Shown here piece after piece: positions 50,679-62,490 of a DNA stretch of 64,000 nt. The position numbers and the translations under genes are program-made. A model generated the notes under the pieces. The model saw nothing but the letters and a program-made list of their open reading frames with translations, was not told the origin of the DNA and did no database searches. Every line of letters starts with the position of its first letter. The first letter of the stretch is position 1. Origin of the DNA: Anisakis pegreffii (lineage: Eukaryota; Nematoda; Chromadorea; Rhabditida; Anisakidae); the NCBI GenBank assembly GCA_035041965.1, contig JAPYMA010000726.1, positions 147,265-211,264 of the forward strand, read 5' to 3'.

Positions 50679-53600
50679 TTAAACTTCGAACTTCTTCGAG
50701 AGTGCTATCAAAATTGATCCTCCCAGTGTCACAACGATAGCAGCGGTCATTATCGAGATACTTCTGAGGCCCTGAAAAGTGATTTCTTTTTTTATCAGCA
50801 CAAGTTCCATGAATAGTTTATGTTCCCTAGCTATTAATCCTTCAATCGTCCAAATTTTATGGTCTGTTCCGCACAAAAAGTGATTCTCGTCGATGTTGTT
50901 TAACTTTTGATAGTTGACGTTTTTTAAGTGAAAAGCTGTTTATAGCCAATAATTCAGATGGAAGTGCATTTCAGTGGCAAAGTATATAAAGTTGTTTGAT
51001 GTAATTATTCGTTTGGTTTTATTTCTTCTAGTTAACGATATCATCAATAAATTCCATATGACTAGCAATTTTTGATCAATGTCATGCCAAAGGTGTTGGA
51101 CAGAAATAATACGGATTTGTCTCAACGTCATTTTGATATGTAATCGAATTAACAACTGACTTGAATCTCCTTAAAATAGAGAACACTCCAAAGTGCCGCT
51201 ACTCCCCCGGGAAGTACGGTGATTATGGGATAAGCTATTGTTTGACTGAGATGATCATTGGCCACAAACAAAAATATCATTCCCAGCGCCCAAAAAACGC
51301 CACAGCAAAGTGACGGAAGTACCAATTCAGGATGAATTATTGGACGTCCTCGTCTAAAATATCAGTAGATGTATGAATAGAGATCGAAGCAGGAGATCAA
51401 AAGCAGAGAATAATTGAGCAATCATTAAAGGATCCAGAAAGATCTCATCTATAGGTTGAAACCCAGTAGCTGCAATCAAACAGACGTTAAAAATATGAAA
51501 TTGAAAAGTTAGGAATTTGAGAATGCAACATCCAGTTACATTCAAAAAGCATTAGTAGTATAGCCAGTTGAACTCCAGTCAAATCTTACTTCATTATCGC
51601 ATAGATAATGAATATCGATGATGTTGTCAAAATAGTTCCAACGCTGTATGAAAACATGTACGCTGAGCCACTCTTGGGTGCTTCTGCAAATTCTGCACGA
51701 TGATCCTAGAATTCAACTATTCACCAGCAATGATCCGTAGTGATCACGTCCTTCGATGACCGAAACAGTCGCATTTTTGAGAGCGTGACAGATTTTGACT
51801 TCTACATGATTCTTGAGTCTCAATTTCACTTGATTATTATCGATTGTGCGGTTCGAGCTTGATTCGATGACGAATATCTCACAAGATTTCAAATTCCGAT
51901 TCATTTTGTGCGCACCATTCGCTTATGCTAATTAAGTGGTTTTATTTATATTTTTTCTTGAAGGAACCATGACAAAGTCATAGTCAGACTGAGCAAAATT
52001 GACAGCTCAAACAAAAAATCGAAACGGCACACTCAAATAAAGCAAAATGAATGGTTGAACCAGCGCTTTTGTAAACAGATCAACCTGCATGTAGATTACT
52101 GGTGCTGTTCTGCTACCGTATAGCATTCCGTCGATTACGCAGAACACCAAAGAGCTAAAATACAAAGTCAGTTGATTGAACTGCTTGTTCATAATACTAA
52201 AAATCACTATTATTACTGACATATAAAGTCACAGTTGTAGTTGATCATTTCCATACGAACTCACATTAATCTTTTGTGCTTTGCAATAGTTCCATGCACA
52301 CATTTCATTAAAGATTTTGAAGTTGATTCGTGTAATTCACTCGTTCCATCATCATTCACTTGAATGCTTGTAGTCTGAAAAATTTTGATGAATTTTGCAG
52401 AGAAAATCTATTCCATGGAGTACATTCGTGAAAGAAATCAACTGTGTTTTATCACAGTATACTGCCAAATCGTTCTGTTTTTATAAATACTCACGAACGA
52501 GTTATGGGGGATGGAATTTTTCTTACAATTTGTAGGATAACAAGAACGATTCTTAGTATGAGCTGAAAGCGACATTTCATCCTGAGTCTAGCTTCCGAAA
52601 CTGATACGTAAAGGTAGCAGGATGTTTTGATGTGTCCTGTCACGGTTACGATTGTGTAATTACGGTTGGTTTATTCAATTCAAGATCACCACATTGATGT
52701 TGCAACAACCTTTCAATAAAAACGCAACTACGTAAAAGTCAACGATAAAACGTGGCTTTTCGATTGGAAATGAGACTTACGAAAATGCTCACTGTCGCCC
52801 TGGGTTTCTTTTTCGATGGTTGATTCCGAACGAACAAAAACATTATACCACTGGAACAATCAAATTCCTACTCACTCAATTGAAACCACACATAAATTCG
52901 TATCTCCATAAACACGATCTGTATCAGTAAATCTGGTTGAGTTGGTTTTTGATATTCAAGAAACCGAAGTTCAGTTATTGCTAGCAATTATCAATCCAAC
53001 GTGCACTGTCACTTTGTTGGCTGTCGTTTCGAAATAGGAATGCTGGATATGGATGTGTTAGAGAAATTTCTCATATTTCTGTCTCACGACCCGGGAAAGT
53101 AAGTCCGTTTAGCGGATAACTTCTTATATCGAGTCATTAATCAGTGTGATATATGAATGGCCGATACGCTAGGCCTTCAACAACAGCGTTAACTCACCCG
53201 AGAACCAAGAGTACAAGTCCCAAATAGTTAAGCAAACCGCTCTTAGGTGGAGCTGCATTTATGCCAAATAGACCGAATCGTGATATGGCCCAGCCTGTGA
53301 TGCATGATACGGTCTTCCAAATGAGCATCGCTAGTGCTAGTCCCAACGTATCCGTCAACATTATGGCTGTACTGTTCGCTGAAGTAACGAATGGTTTTCC
53401 ATTTTATATGATGTAAATTAGACTACTATTCACAGCGATTCAAAAAACAGTTACCATGATACTTGAGAGATATGATCGATTACTTTTCAAAACAGACGAT
53501 AATCGGAGATATGACGAAGTATACTATTGGAGCCAAATAAGGATCTTAAGCGACCTACGAATCAAAAATAATCTTATATCGTTGTTATGATAACTTCTTC

Positions 53601-54209
53601 AAACTACAAACTCAGTAGTGCTTAGCCAGGCTGTGAGAGTTATTAAAGAAACTATCTGGTGATCAGTAGTGACGAAAACAAACCAAGTCCCCATAGCAGT
53701 CCGCCGAGCATTGGAAGCGGATAGAACGGTGGAAAGTGAGTTAGTACGAAAACGATAAATCCAACGATGATTATTCCAATGCCCATCATAAATTGTACAA
53801 AAACGCCTGGAAATACGATCTGAATGGGGATCCAAAAGGTATGAATGGCGGTATAATTTGGCCTACATCTAGAATACTTCTTCAATTTTTTAGCGTGATG
53901 TGCGAATAAGGGGAAGTGGAAGGGCTCAGCTGCGATACAGTGTGCACTAAACATCAGCGACACATTTAACGCAAAAACAAAAATGCTTTATTCCGTAATA
54001 TATTCAACGACTCGTTCAATGATTTATGAATAAATCTAGAACGATGTGCTGACCGAAGAATTGAAGGGAGCTGTAAAAGTCCAAAAATTTCACTTACAAT
54101 CACCGCATCGATAGCGTTTAACCGGAACGAACATACTACCGAAGAAGAACACCGCTCCTACAACGGCCGCAAGACCAATCCAGAAGCTACCACTGCCATC
54201 GGCAGTCAT
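50679..54209 (-). CDS. TMEM144 homologue (multi-pass membrane protein)
   Basis: Member of the TMEM144 family of about ten-helix proteins related to drug/metabolite and sugar transporters; the substrate is not established. Nine minus-strand exons: 54209-54098, 53806-53684, 53378-53198, 52850-52781, 52374-52265, 52154-52085, 51705-51590, 51353-51161, 50771-50679. Every junction agrees in phase and gives 355 residues, close to the human protein. Signature stretches in order are FFFGSMFVPVKRYRCGD, FYPLPMLGGLLWGL, LIWKTVSCITGWAISRFGLFG, VIDGMLYGSRTAPVIYMQ, APKSGSAYMFSYSVG, FVANDHLSQTIAYPI and LPGGVAALWSVLYFKEIQ. The C-terminus is helix SIMTAAIVVTLGGSILIAL then SKKFEV. GDC stands where GDG is usual in relatives as I recall them. 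The start codon follows an acceptor by about 20 nt. Confidence 0.92.
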
Positions 54210-54228
54210 TTCCTCAGCAACTACTCAC

Positions 54229-54240
54229 TCTGAAACTTAA
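54229..54240 (-). promoter_or_regulatory. Candidate spliced-leader acceptor of the TMEM144 gene
   Basis: On the minus strand AAGTTTCAG ends at 54230, so the mature message would start at 54229, about 20 nt before the ATG at 54209. It could equally be the acceptor of a 5' UTR intron. Confidence 0.4.
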
Positions 54241-55956
54241 TAATAAGAAATCTTTACAAGCTGTTCCCATCTAATTTTTTCTATGTTCTGGATGTCAACA
54301 GTAGAGAAATACTTACGTATCTTACGATCAAAATGTTATTCTGCTCAAATAAGATACAAATTGCTTTACGATGCAATTCATGCTAATTGTAAGTATGTTC
54401 CATTTTCTCCTATGTTTCACTTCAAAAGTACGAGTAACTCTCAGAAAGGTATCTCATAGCTACTGATCAAAAATTGCATGTTCAAATATCAGTTCAACAT
54501 GAGCTACTCTCAGGAACGTCAGCTGACTTCTTCGGCAATATGTTACACTTTACAGTTGATAATAGCTGATAACAAGGACCATCGTTGTCAATAAAATTTG
54601 CTCCATGCGGGTATCATTCATGTTATTTTCTTATCAAGAAGAATTTATTTATTAAGCATTTACAATTCTTTCCACGTTTATGCCTCTCTAATGTCACAAC
54701 TACCCCGTTGTTCTTTCCTTGACACCTTTCTTTCGAGCAGATCACGCTACTAATGAGGGAAATCATCCGCTTTCATCAGAACCTAAGCCGGATCACTTAG
54801 TGATTACAAAAGTATGTGAATTAATCACTCGTACTCCTTTGAAGACATCTGCTCGAAATGCAACCAATTTCATATTTTGATCAAGAAATTAACGTCTTGT
54901 GCAAATTGCACATCATAAAACCAAAGTTTGCTTGAAATCTTCTCGATAAAAACGATCTCTACTTTGCGTTTTGCTCTCAAAACTCATTGATAATAATTTC
55001 TCACGTGCCTATTAATGAATGCATTCTCGTTATCTAAACCGTATTCAACCTTTACATTCCTTACGTTCCTCAACCCATTCAAACCTCCAAAAATTGCCCA
55101 CACTAAACCGAACATTATAATTTCCTGATGAATGCTCCTCAATTCATCGTTTACCGCTTTCAGTATTCGAATCCCTCTCTAATATTCCCCAGTAGGAATA
55201 TCATCCAAATGAGGTTTGCTAATTCAGAAGTTTTTCATGTGGTAATAAGCTTGAACAAATTAAAACATGTTTATTTTCTGTTCATACAAGCAAGTACCAC
55301 ACAAAATTCATAAATTCAAACCCAAATCAATTCAAACGATAGTATAAATACCACGAAAAGTACACGTTAGCTTTACATTTATCATACAAATAATACGAAA
55401 CTGTTCGTTCCATACTCATCTCATCAAATGTTCCGTAATTTTAAATGAACAAATAATCTCAACAAGAGGTCTGAAGCTAGAAGGCGATCGGCAAATTTTA
55501 CACGCATTCCAGAAACTTGATATTATCAGTTGTATTTGGTTTTTGAGGAGAGTTTAGCTCCTCTGATCAACTGCTATTTTTTAAAAAGAATAATCGGCAG
55601 TAAAGTCGCTCATAACTCAAAAAATGTTCAAACTTTGACAAAATTCAAGTAATATGCTTCGCGTTGGTCATAAAGAAAGGAAAGGAAGAAAGCTGACGAT
55701 CGGGAATTAACTGATGGCACAGAGATCATTAAATAATAGAGTAATCATTAACAACATCACTTAATCAAACAATCGTTCATTCTGTTTCCTCGGTTATGAG
55801 AGAGAAGCTAAAATGAATGAGTGATAACATGAATGCTGTAAATCATCTCGACACTTTCCACAGCTTCAGTTGTTGTTCTGTTACTCTCAATTAGAAGTAA
55901 AATCAATCAGCATTTAACAATCAGATACCGAAGGAATAAACACAAATAAATTTTCA
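54241..55956. other. Intergenic stretch between TMEM144 and DNAJC8
   Basis: AT-rich, no supported gene. It separates two minus-strand genes by about 1.7 kb, which is wider than usual nematode operon spacing. Confidence 0.5.
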
Positions 55957-58444
55957 CTATTTTCCACTGCTGGTTTCAAGTCTGAGTTTCGGTGGTCTGA
56001 ATGCGGTGCCTCGTAACGATTTGCCTTCGCCTTCTTTACGTGCTTTCTTCGCCATAAACTGTCGCCACGTGCCACGCCGTTCATCACGAGATTCCTGAAT
56101 CAAACAGGCTGATCAACAGTCGTATACACATACGTTGACAGACTAAAACCAGCAAGGAATACTCCAATCAGTTCTACAGATGCGGCCTCTCTCGCCATTG
56201 TAATCGCGCCCTTCGTTAGGTTATTGTGGAACGCGCAGATGAACCATCCATCAAGAGCACATTTCTCATTGTGAATTGTAATGTATTCAGATCGACTATG
56301 TTCAATCATGACCATGAATTCTTACACTGACATGACACAATAAATTCATCTTTAATCCTCGTAGAATATTAACAACAAAGCTTACCTCATAATTCTTTGC
56401 GAATTCTTCTTCTTTTTTACGCTTTTCCGCAGCCGCAACTAACTCTTCAGCAGCTCGTCGTCTGAAAAAAAAGAACAGCTCAACAATTGCTCAGAATGTT
56501 AAAATATCAACGATTACGGCAACGTTAGTATTTAATTACTTTTTGACAGATTTATTGCTATCAGCTGAAATTCGTGCAATTTATGGATTCAATGAAAACA
56601 AATGGACAATTATCATATATTGTGCTCGTATACTAAAGATCATGTAAAGAGTGATACGAATGAATGCGAAAAAAGAAATTCACTTCTCTTCATTGGCTCT
56701 TTCTTCTAGCATTTTTCTCTTCTTTTCACGATCTGCGAAAACCTAAAAATGAATTTTCTTAAATATTTTAGGATCAAATATATTCAAATGTGGGCTCAAA
56801 ATACTTCACAATTAAAATAACGTTCCCAATAATCGATACAACGTTTCTTACTTTCGTAACGATGACCCACAATGCTTTATTGTAAACGGCAGTTTCATCC
56901 TCGGGAATTTTATCGCCGAGCCCATCTCGTTTTTGCTTGCGTCGCTTCTCACTCATCTGAATCCAACATTTTATTACCGACTTGGTCAATTCTTCAGAAA
57001 AGCAAACATACGATCATCATGCAAAATCATTCGAGAAGATTGGATATGAAAATTTTGGATGAACTCATTTTTGAGACGGTGAATATGTCAAATCACATAC
57101 TATTATCGCAAGACGAGCGCGCGCCTCCGTGTACGTTTCCCTACATTTCGACAACTCATCCGGATCTTCGATCATTTTGATGGCCTTCTTCACTACTGCA
57201 ATCGAAGTCATAATCTTCCTTGTCGATAGAATACAAAGATGATAATGTCAACAACGATGATAACACTTTCAGGAGAAAATCACAGTCAATAACTGATTAA
57301 AACGGCAGTAATTTTTCAAAATACTGACAGGATTCACCAAAAAATCAAATGTATCGGCACTTGTTGTCATTCTCAATTATATGAAGTCTCAGCTGAACAT
57401 TCAATGAAGAAAAATCTCAGTTTCAGAAGGGGCATATATGCATCAGCTATTAACTGTCAGCAGTTCAGCTATTGGTTAATCAGGTATTCATTGAAAGTAT
57501 TACATCGTACCATTAAACGAAAAAAACGAATCACGGAAAATGTAAAATACAAACTGTCAAAGGCACGGTCGGCTCGTTCACGATCATCTGCATTCTTATC
57601 CGGATGGATGAGTAAAGAGAGCTGAAATTTTGTTTTCAGAAAATGACAATCTAACAGAATCACATATAATCCGAACCAGAAACATTGCACTGCTTCTTTC
57701 GTCAGCAATTCATGAACTTTTGGAACGACATGAAGAATTCTTTTTCAGTGCCTGTGATCAATACAAACAGAAAACTTCCTCCACTGTTGCTTATAAAGAA
57801 ACTTAGCTGAAGGAAACCGAAACTGAGAAAAATATTAGCACATTATTAAAAAGGTTACCCTTTTGTACTTCTTCCTCGCCGCTTCCACATCAGTATCTGA
57901 AGGAATTTGTAAAACCTGAAAAAAAAATCAGACTGAAATCCAGCTCTTTCAATGTCCTGAATGTTTTTGCAATCTTAGAAATCTCGCAATCCGGAAAAAT
58001 TAGTCACCCTAATACAATAATATATGCAAGCAACTTCGCACCAGATGATAATTGCGTTAATGAATGAAATTTAAAAACGGTACAAGTAATGAAGAACAAT
58101 ACAATCACCTCAAAGGGATTAAGATTCAAATATGTCGAACCGGGTCTCAGCAATCGATCAATTTGTTGTTTCGGCGTTAGGACGGAATCCTTCCTCTCGG
58201 TTTCTTTCAGCTGAAACAAAGCTCATTTGGCAAAAACGCAATAACACAAACTAAAGAAATTCAATTTCAAATATTCAAATTAATTTGAATTTTTTAATTT
58301 TTTGCAACACCTCAGTGTTTTTGCAACAATTTTTTTGCGACAAAAGTTGCACCCTGAATTAATTTGCAACACCTCAGTAAGACAACAGAAATAAAGAACA
58401 CTTACATCAGTATAAAACCGATCGAAATCTGATGTATCCGCCAT
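55957..58444 (-). CDS. DNAJC8 homologue, spliceosome-associated J-domain protein
   Basis: J-domain co-chaperone of the DNAJC8 family, nuclear and found with spliceosomal complexes. Nine exons: 58444-58406, 58210-58109, 57915-57859, 57621-57555, 57195-57101, 56956-56852, 56742-56684, 56461-56386, 56094-55957. All phases agree and give 245 residues (human about 253). Order: MADTSDFDRFYTDLKETER, then DSVLTPKQQIDRLLRPGSTY, NLNPFEVLQIP, then the J-domain core LSLLIHPDKNADDRERADRA with the HPD triad that stimulates Hsp70, then a long Lys/Glu/Arg-rich helix (for example EKKRKMLEERANEE and RAAEELVAAAEKRKKEEE), and the end ESRDERRGTWRQFMAKK to LETSSGK. Introns are short with good GTAAG or GTGA donors, apart from a GTTTGT donor in the J domain. 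Start and stop are unambiguous. Confidence 0.93.
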
Positions 58445-59348
58445 ATCTTTTTTTCTTTCAGACAGTAGATCTACCCAAAACGATCGAACTGAAACCAGAT
58501 CTCTTCACCTGATACTTAATATAATTCTCACACGTCCGTTACGAGTGCAGGACAGCAACACCACAAGCTATGTTCAACACAACAGAAAAATATATATTTC
58601 CAGTAGCAATCTATAACCTACAGATCATATTCTGAAGTATTGTTCGTCGGATGACGAGATCTCCGACAGAGGGCAATTTCCTGGCCACTTTACTCCGACA
58701 GAGTCCACTGGCCAAAAAGTTGCATCCTGACTAACATTACTGTGAACTATACGGTTACAACCTAAACGACTTACAAACTAGAGGTTACAATGTGAACCAC
58801 TGAATAACTCGGGTAACTGTGAGGAAAACTTGCTCCTTACAATTTCCTCATTGCATCACCTTAAGAAGTAATTCCCTACACACCTTATTAAGCCGATAAA
58901 ATCTTGAAATATCTTGAAAACGGATAAAAATCTTGAAATAAACGAATTAAAACAACAAGCAGTGCAAATTTGCCTTTGTGCCAAGTGTGGCAACCTGTCA
59001 CTGCTGAACGAATTAACTTGCCTTTCAAAAGCGGGAATTTGAAAATTTCTAGAATTAACCGTCACAGACGACCCGGCCTAATCGTTTCCAGGGGCCCACT
59101 GACCGCTAGACGGGTGCCGAAGTGCCGTTTCGCGACCAGGGGCCCAGAAAAGAAAAGCCTGATTTCCAGTTCTATCTTCGGGTAGAAAACGTCTTAACAA
59201 CCCTGAATGATCCGAGCTGACAAGCCATTTACTACCCAAAGCACCAGAGCGATCGATGGCTGTCATCCCATAAGAATGAACCTATCCAAATCCCTCCAAG
59301 TCTCGCAAAAACACTGACAACCTCAATCGCTGGTCTGAACTGGAAATC

Positions 59349-59394
59349 AGGTGGTACCACCTAGCTAGCGAACACAGTCCCCGTCACTAGTGAC
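59349..59394. repeat. Two perfect palindromes
   Basis: AGGTGGTACCACCT (59349-59362) and GTCACTAGTGAC (59383-59394) are perfect palindromes 20 bp apart; CTAGCTAG lies between them. Confidence 0.7.
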
Positions 59395-59493
59395 CCAAAT
59401 TTCACCACCCAAAAGATAATTTTTGATTCATCCATCCGCAAACAGTGCCTAACACAAAATATGCGAAAGTCGTTCACTAGCCGGGCAGTACCG

Positions 59494-59560
59494 CTTGAAA
59501 GAACTCTTTATAACCACACGAAGTGGCCGGGAGACGAAGTCCCTAAAGAGCTCTTTCAAG
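59494..59560. repeat. 17-bp inverted repeat (foldback)
   Basis: CTTGAAAGAACTCTTTA (59494-59510) and TAAAGAGCTCTTTCAAG (59544-59560) are complementary with one mismatch around a 33-bp loop. It directly abuts the A/C-rich tract. Confidence 0.75.
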
Positions 59561-59670
59561 AACAAAAACAACAATAAAAATAAACAAACAAACAACAACA
59601 CAAAGAAACAAACAACAGCAACAAAAATAAACCAAAAATAACAACACCCCCCTCCCCAAAACTTTTACGC
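59561..59670 (+). repeat. A/C-rich strand-asymmetric tract
   Basis: About 110 bp built almost only of A and C on the plus strand (AACAAACAAACAACAACAC-type), with few G or T, ending in a run of C. It explains the open minus-strand frame through 59543-59779, which reads as low-complexity Cys/Phe/Val. Confidence 0.8.
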
Positions 59671-60297
59671 TTTTCACATAAATCACATCAAAAATGAAAA
59701 TTGAAAAAAAACAGCATACAATACATAAAGCATCACAACAGATAACACATATCACATCACAACATTCAAAATATATCACATAACAACATATATCACAGCC
59801 AGCCTATCATGCAACTTATCACATATATTTAAGCATCAACAGAAAAGCAGACACCACGGCACCAGTTCTTTACGCCAATTAATTTGTCTCCAGTACGGCA
59901 AGCTGACGAATCCAACACACAAGGTAGAACACTGCTCTGAAGCACTAAATTTGTTGTCATCAGATAAAACCATAGTACAACATTTCTAACAATTATAGCA
60001 TATGATCCATTCGGAATGAATTCAACGAAACATATGCAATGACTGAGTTCGGTTACCCAATCTGTAACTGCGTTCGAAACAAAAACTAATGAAGGATAAA
60101 CAAAGAATGCGGGAGGCATAGATTCATTGCACAGCATGCATTTGGAAGAAAACTTAAGCATGAAAAGAGCGATATGACAGCAAAGAAGAAAGCCATGCAG
60201 ATTTTAATAAAACTCATCGAGTTTCACATGAAATTAAAAGCCGCTGAATATTCTAATTTTATGGAGCAGGGATATCCTGTGGCTAAGCGCTTATAGA

Positions 60298-60313
60298 GTC
60301 TCTCAAAAGAGAC
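60298..60313. repeat. Six-base-pair hairpin with 4-nt loop
   Basis: GTCTCT CAAA AGAGAC on the plus strand. Its size matches the histone-type hairpin 47 bp away, but the bases do not match the histone consensus. Confidence 0.5.
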
Positions 60314-60359
60314 GATATGTTAAGAAAGAAATGAACAAAGTTTGGTTTATTGTCTTGGT

Positions 60360-60375
60360 GGCCCTAAAGAGGGCC
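60360..60375 (-). terminator. Histone-type 3' stem-loop without an adjacent histone gene
   Basis: On the minus strand the sequence is CCAAC-GGCCCTCTTTAGGGCC-ACCAAGA: a 6-bp GGYYYY/RRRRCC stem with a four-base loop and the A/C-rich flanks of replication-dependent histone mRNA 3' ends. A loop starting with C fits what I recall of nematode histone hairpins. No histone frame (for example H4 LYGFGG or H3 RIRGERA) is found on the minus strand in the 400 bp upstream (plus coordinates 60376-60780). Confidence 0.5.
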
Positions 60376-60550
60376 GTTGGGTTTTATTGGGTCGGAACCA
60401 AGCCACTGCGGAACCTCAGATCCGAGCGTCTGCAAAAAAGCGTTGCCTAAGAAACATTCCCTGCTCAAAAAAAGGGGTAAACAACTGATAAATCAAGGAT
60501 AAAAAGACTCTGAATTCATAAATACACAAGAAAATATTTCTCAACTTATT

Positions 60551-61785
60551 ACCTTCGCGTGATGAACCAATTGCTGCAACTAATGAACGATCGATTGAAT
60601 CGGCTATTCCGTCGTTCGACCATTATTCACACACCCAGTCGAATGGCATCGAGTGAATGAAAGTTTTTAACATTAGCAATTAGAATATATTAATATGCTT
60701 ATAACTGAACATCTCAAATAAAAAGAAGAAAATGTCACGAAACGATTCCTATCCTTTTGAATAGTTGCTTGACTGGCCACAGATAGAGACATCACATTTA
60801 TCTAGAACCCGAGGTCCCCCGCCGCTGTCCACATAGATATGGTAGTCTGACGGTACGGATGCCGGGTTCACCCGGAACCGGGATAGGATTTCTCCCTGGG
60901 TTATCAGCCCATTCTCCCGGCCACACTGCATTCGCACACCTACAGGGAGCTAGAAAATGCAGTGTCTCTATCTGTGACCCGACTAACAACGCAAAGAAAC
61001 TCAGGAATCATTCCGTGAACATTCTCACCTGTTTCATGGAAATAAGGTCCACGGAAAAAGGAGCAAATAATAAACAAGAAAATGTTAATCAATTTACTAC
61101 CTTTCCGTGATGAACCAATTGATACGGCTGCTCAACGGTTGAGTCGCAACATCCACTGCGTCGTTAATCCATCGCCCGCATTCTCAATCGAATGCCATCG
61201 AGTTAATGAAAGTTTTTAATATTAGTGATAGGAATATATCCATAAGTTTATAATGAATCATTACATACAAAAAAGAAAATGTCACAAAACGATTCCTATC
61301 CTTTTGACTAATTGCTTGACTGGCCAGAGACATAGACAGCACATTTATATAGATCCCGAGGTCCCCCGCCGCTGTCCACATAGATATGGTAGTCTGACGG
61401 TACGGATGCCGGGTTCACCCGGAACCGGGATAGGATTTCTCCTTGGGTTATCAGCCCATTCTCCCGGCCACACTGCATTCGCACACCTACAGGGAAGCTA
61501 GAAAATGCAGTGCGTATGTCTCCGATCCGTCTAACAATAGAATAACAAAACTTAGGAATCAGTCCGTGAACATTCTCACCTATTTCATGGAACTAAGGTC
61601 CACGGAAAAAGGAATAAATAATAAATAAGGAAATATTAATCAATTTATTACCTTCCCGTAATGAAGCAATTGATGCGGCTGCTCAACGGTCGAATCGCAA
61701 CGTCCATTCTGTTGTTGATCCACCGTCCGTTGTTGTTGATCGATCGTATTGCCAGTCGAATGCTATCGAGTGCATGAAAATTATT
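60551..61785. repeat. ~550-bp tandem repeat, two full copies and a partial third
   Basis: Copies start at 60551, 61099 and 61650 (ACCTT(C/T)(G/C)CGT then ATGAA.CAATTG), a period of 548-551 bp. The GC-rich core at about 60807-60960 and 61351-61510 is nearly identical (CACATAGATATGGTAGTCTG, GGATGCCGGGTTCACCCGGA, AGGATTTCTCC). The left part of each unit is more diverged. The third copy breaks off near 61785. A 6-bp stem CCGGGT/ACCCGG sits in each core. Frames through it (for example minus 60749-60937) are shared between copies but short and probably not coding. Confidence 0.85.
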
Positions 61786-61836
61786 GTACTATATATATTT
61801 ATTGTAATATGTAATATATCTAACGCCTGGATAATA

Positions 61837-62327
61837 TACCCGGGTAAGCATCATCAACATACGAACATATCTATATCTCACATTCGGATGAATTTTTTAA
61901 AGTCATCAAATACCTTATTAGCAGTTGTGACAGACAATAACTGCACTGGCAAGGGAAATAAGGATTGCATCGGAGAATGTGTATGAATGCCGTCATGACA
62001 CTAGCTAATAGATAAGCTTCGGCGAGTAACCACAAACACCTGAGAGATTTCCCCTTATAATGCATTTAGCAACATTCAAACTAAGTGAAATGATTTCATG
62101 CCTGCAGCCAATGGTCAACCCGATGAAATTCCCCCCTGTTAAGGGAAAGTGCGCACGGTGGGTCCGGGAACCCCCGTTACCTGAGCAAATGCACGAACAC
62201 ACTACTCAGGCCGACTTACGCGCAAGCCTTATCCCCGGTCAAATCGGCGCCTTTCCCGGGCCGGGAACGCCCTTATTATATTTCGAAGATGAATGATGAT
62301 GATACCCGGGTAAGCATCATCAACATA
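61837..62327 (+). repeat. 25-bp perfect direct repeat flanking about 440 bp
   Basis: TACCCGGGTAAGCATCATCA plus ACATA occurs at 61837-61861 and again at 62303-62327 in the same orientation. The start of the motif, TACCCGGGTA, is a 10-bp palindrome. Confidence 0.85.
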
Positions 62328-62490
62328 TATTGAGGTATTTCTCCCCGATTTGCCGAGACTGCCGGTAGGCGGGGAACGCCCGTCGCATTTACCTAAACCT
62401 AGCCCCTCTTGTTGGCAGCTCGACGGGTTGGGAACACCCACGCGAACGAAATGTGCATTTTTAAGATGGCCATTGGCTACATGCAATCTA
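62090..62490. other. GC-rich block with repeated GGGAACnCCC motif
   Basis: Markedly richer in G and C than the surroundings. The motif GGGAAC-n-CCC occurs four times (near 62167, 62264, 62371 and 62429). Frames on both strands are open for about 80 codons but share no family. It may be a transposon or satellite remnant related to the tandem repeat at 60.5-61.8 kb. Confidence 0.45.

Larger units (their letters stand above)
58445..60297. other. Intergenic, repeat-rich stretch
   Basis: No supported gene. A GC-richer block at 59.08-59.45 kb contains a direct repeat CCAGGGGCCCA (59089 and 59139 regions) and two perfect palindromes. It ends in a foldback and an A/C-rich tract, listed separately. 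Minus-strand frames in 59.54-60.16 kb are low complexity. Confidence 0.45.

Noticed and set aside
51713..51904. 63-codon minus frame inside the TMEM144 gene
   Set aside because: It lies in the intron between exons 52154-52085 and 51705-51590; the exon starting at 51705 reads on in a different frame.
59543..59779. Cys/Phe/Val-rich minus frame
   Set aside because: It is the complement of an A/C-rich low-complexity tract.
60860..60880. Possible tRNA T-arm in the tandem repeat core (GGGTTCACCC)
   Set aside because: The loop has only four bases and no acceptor or anticodon stem surrounds it.
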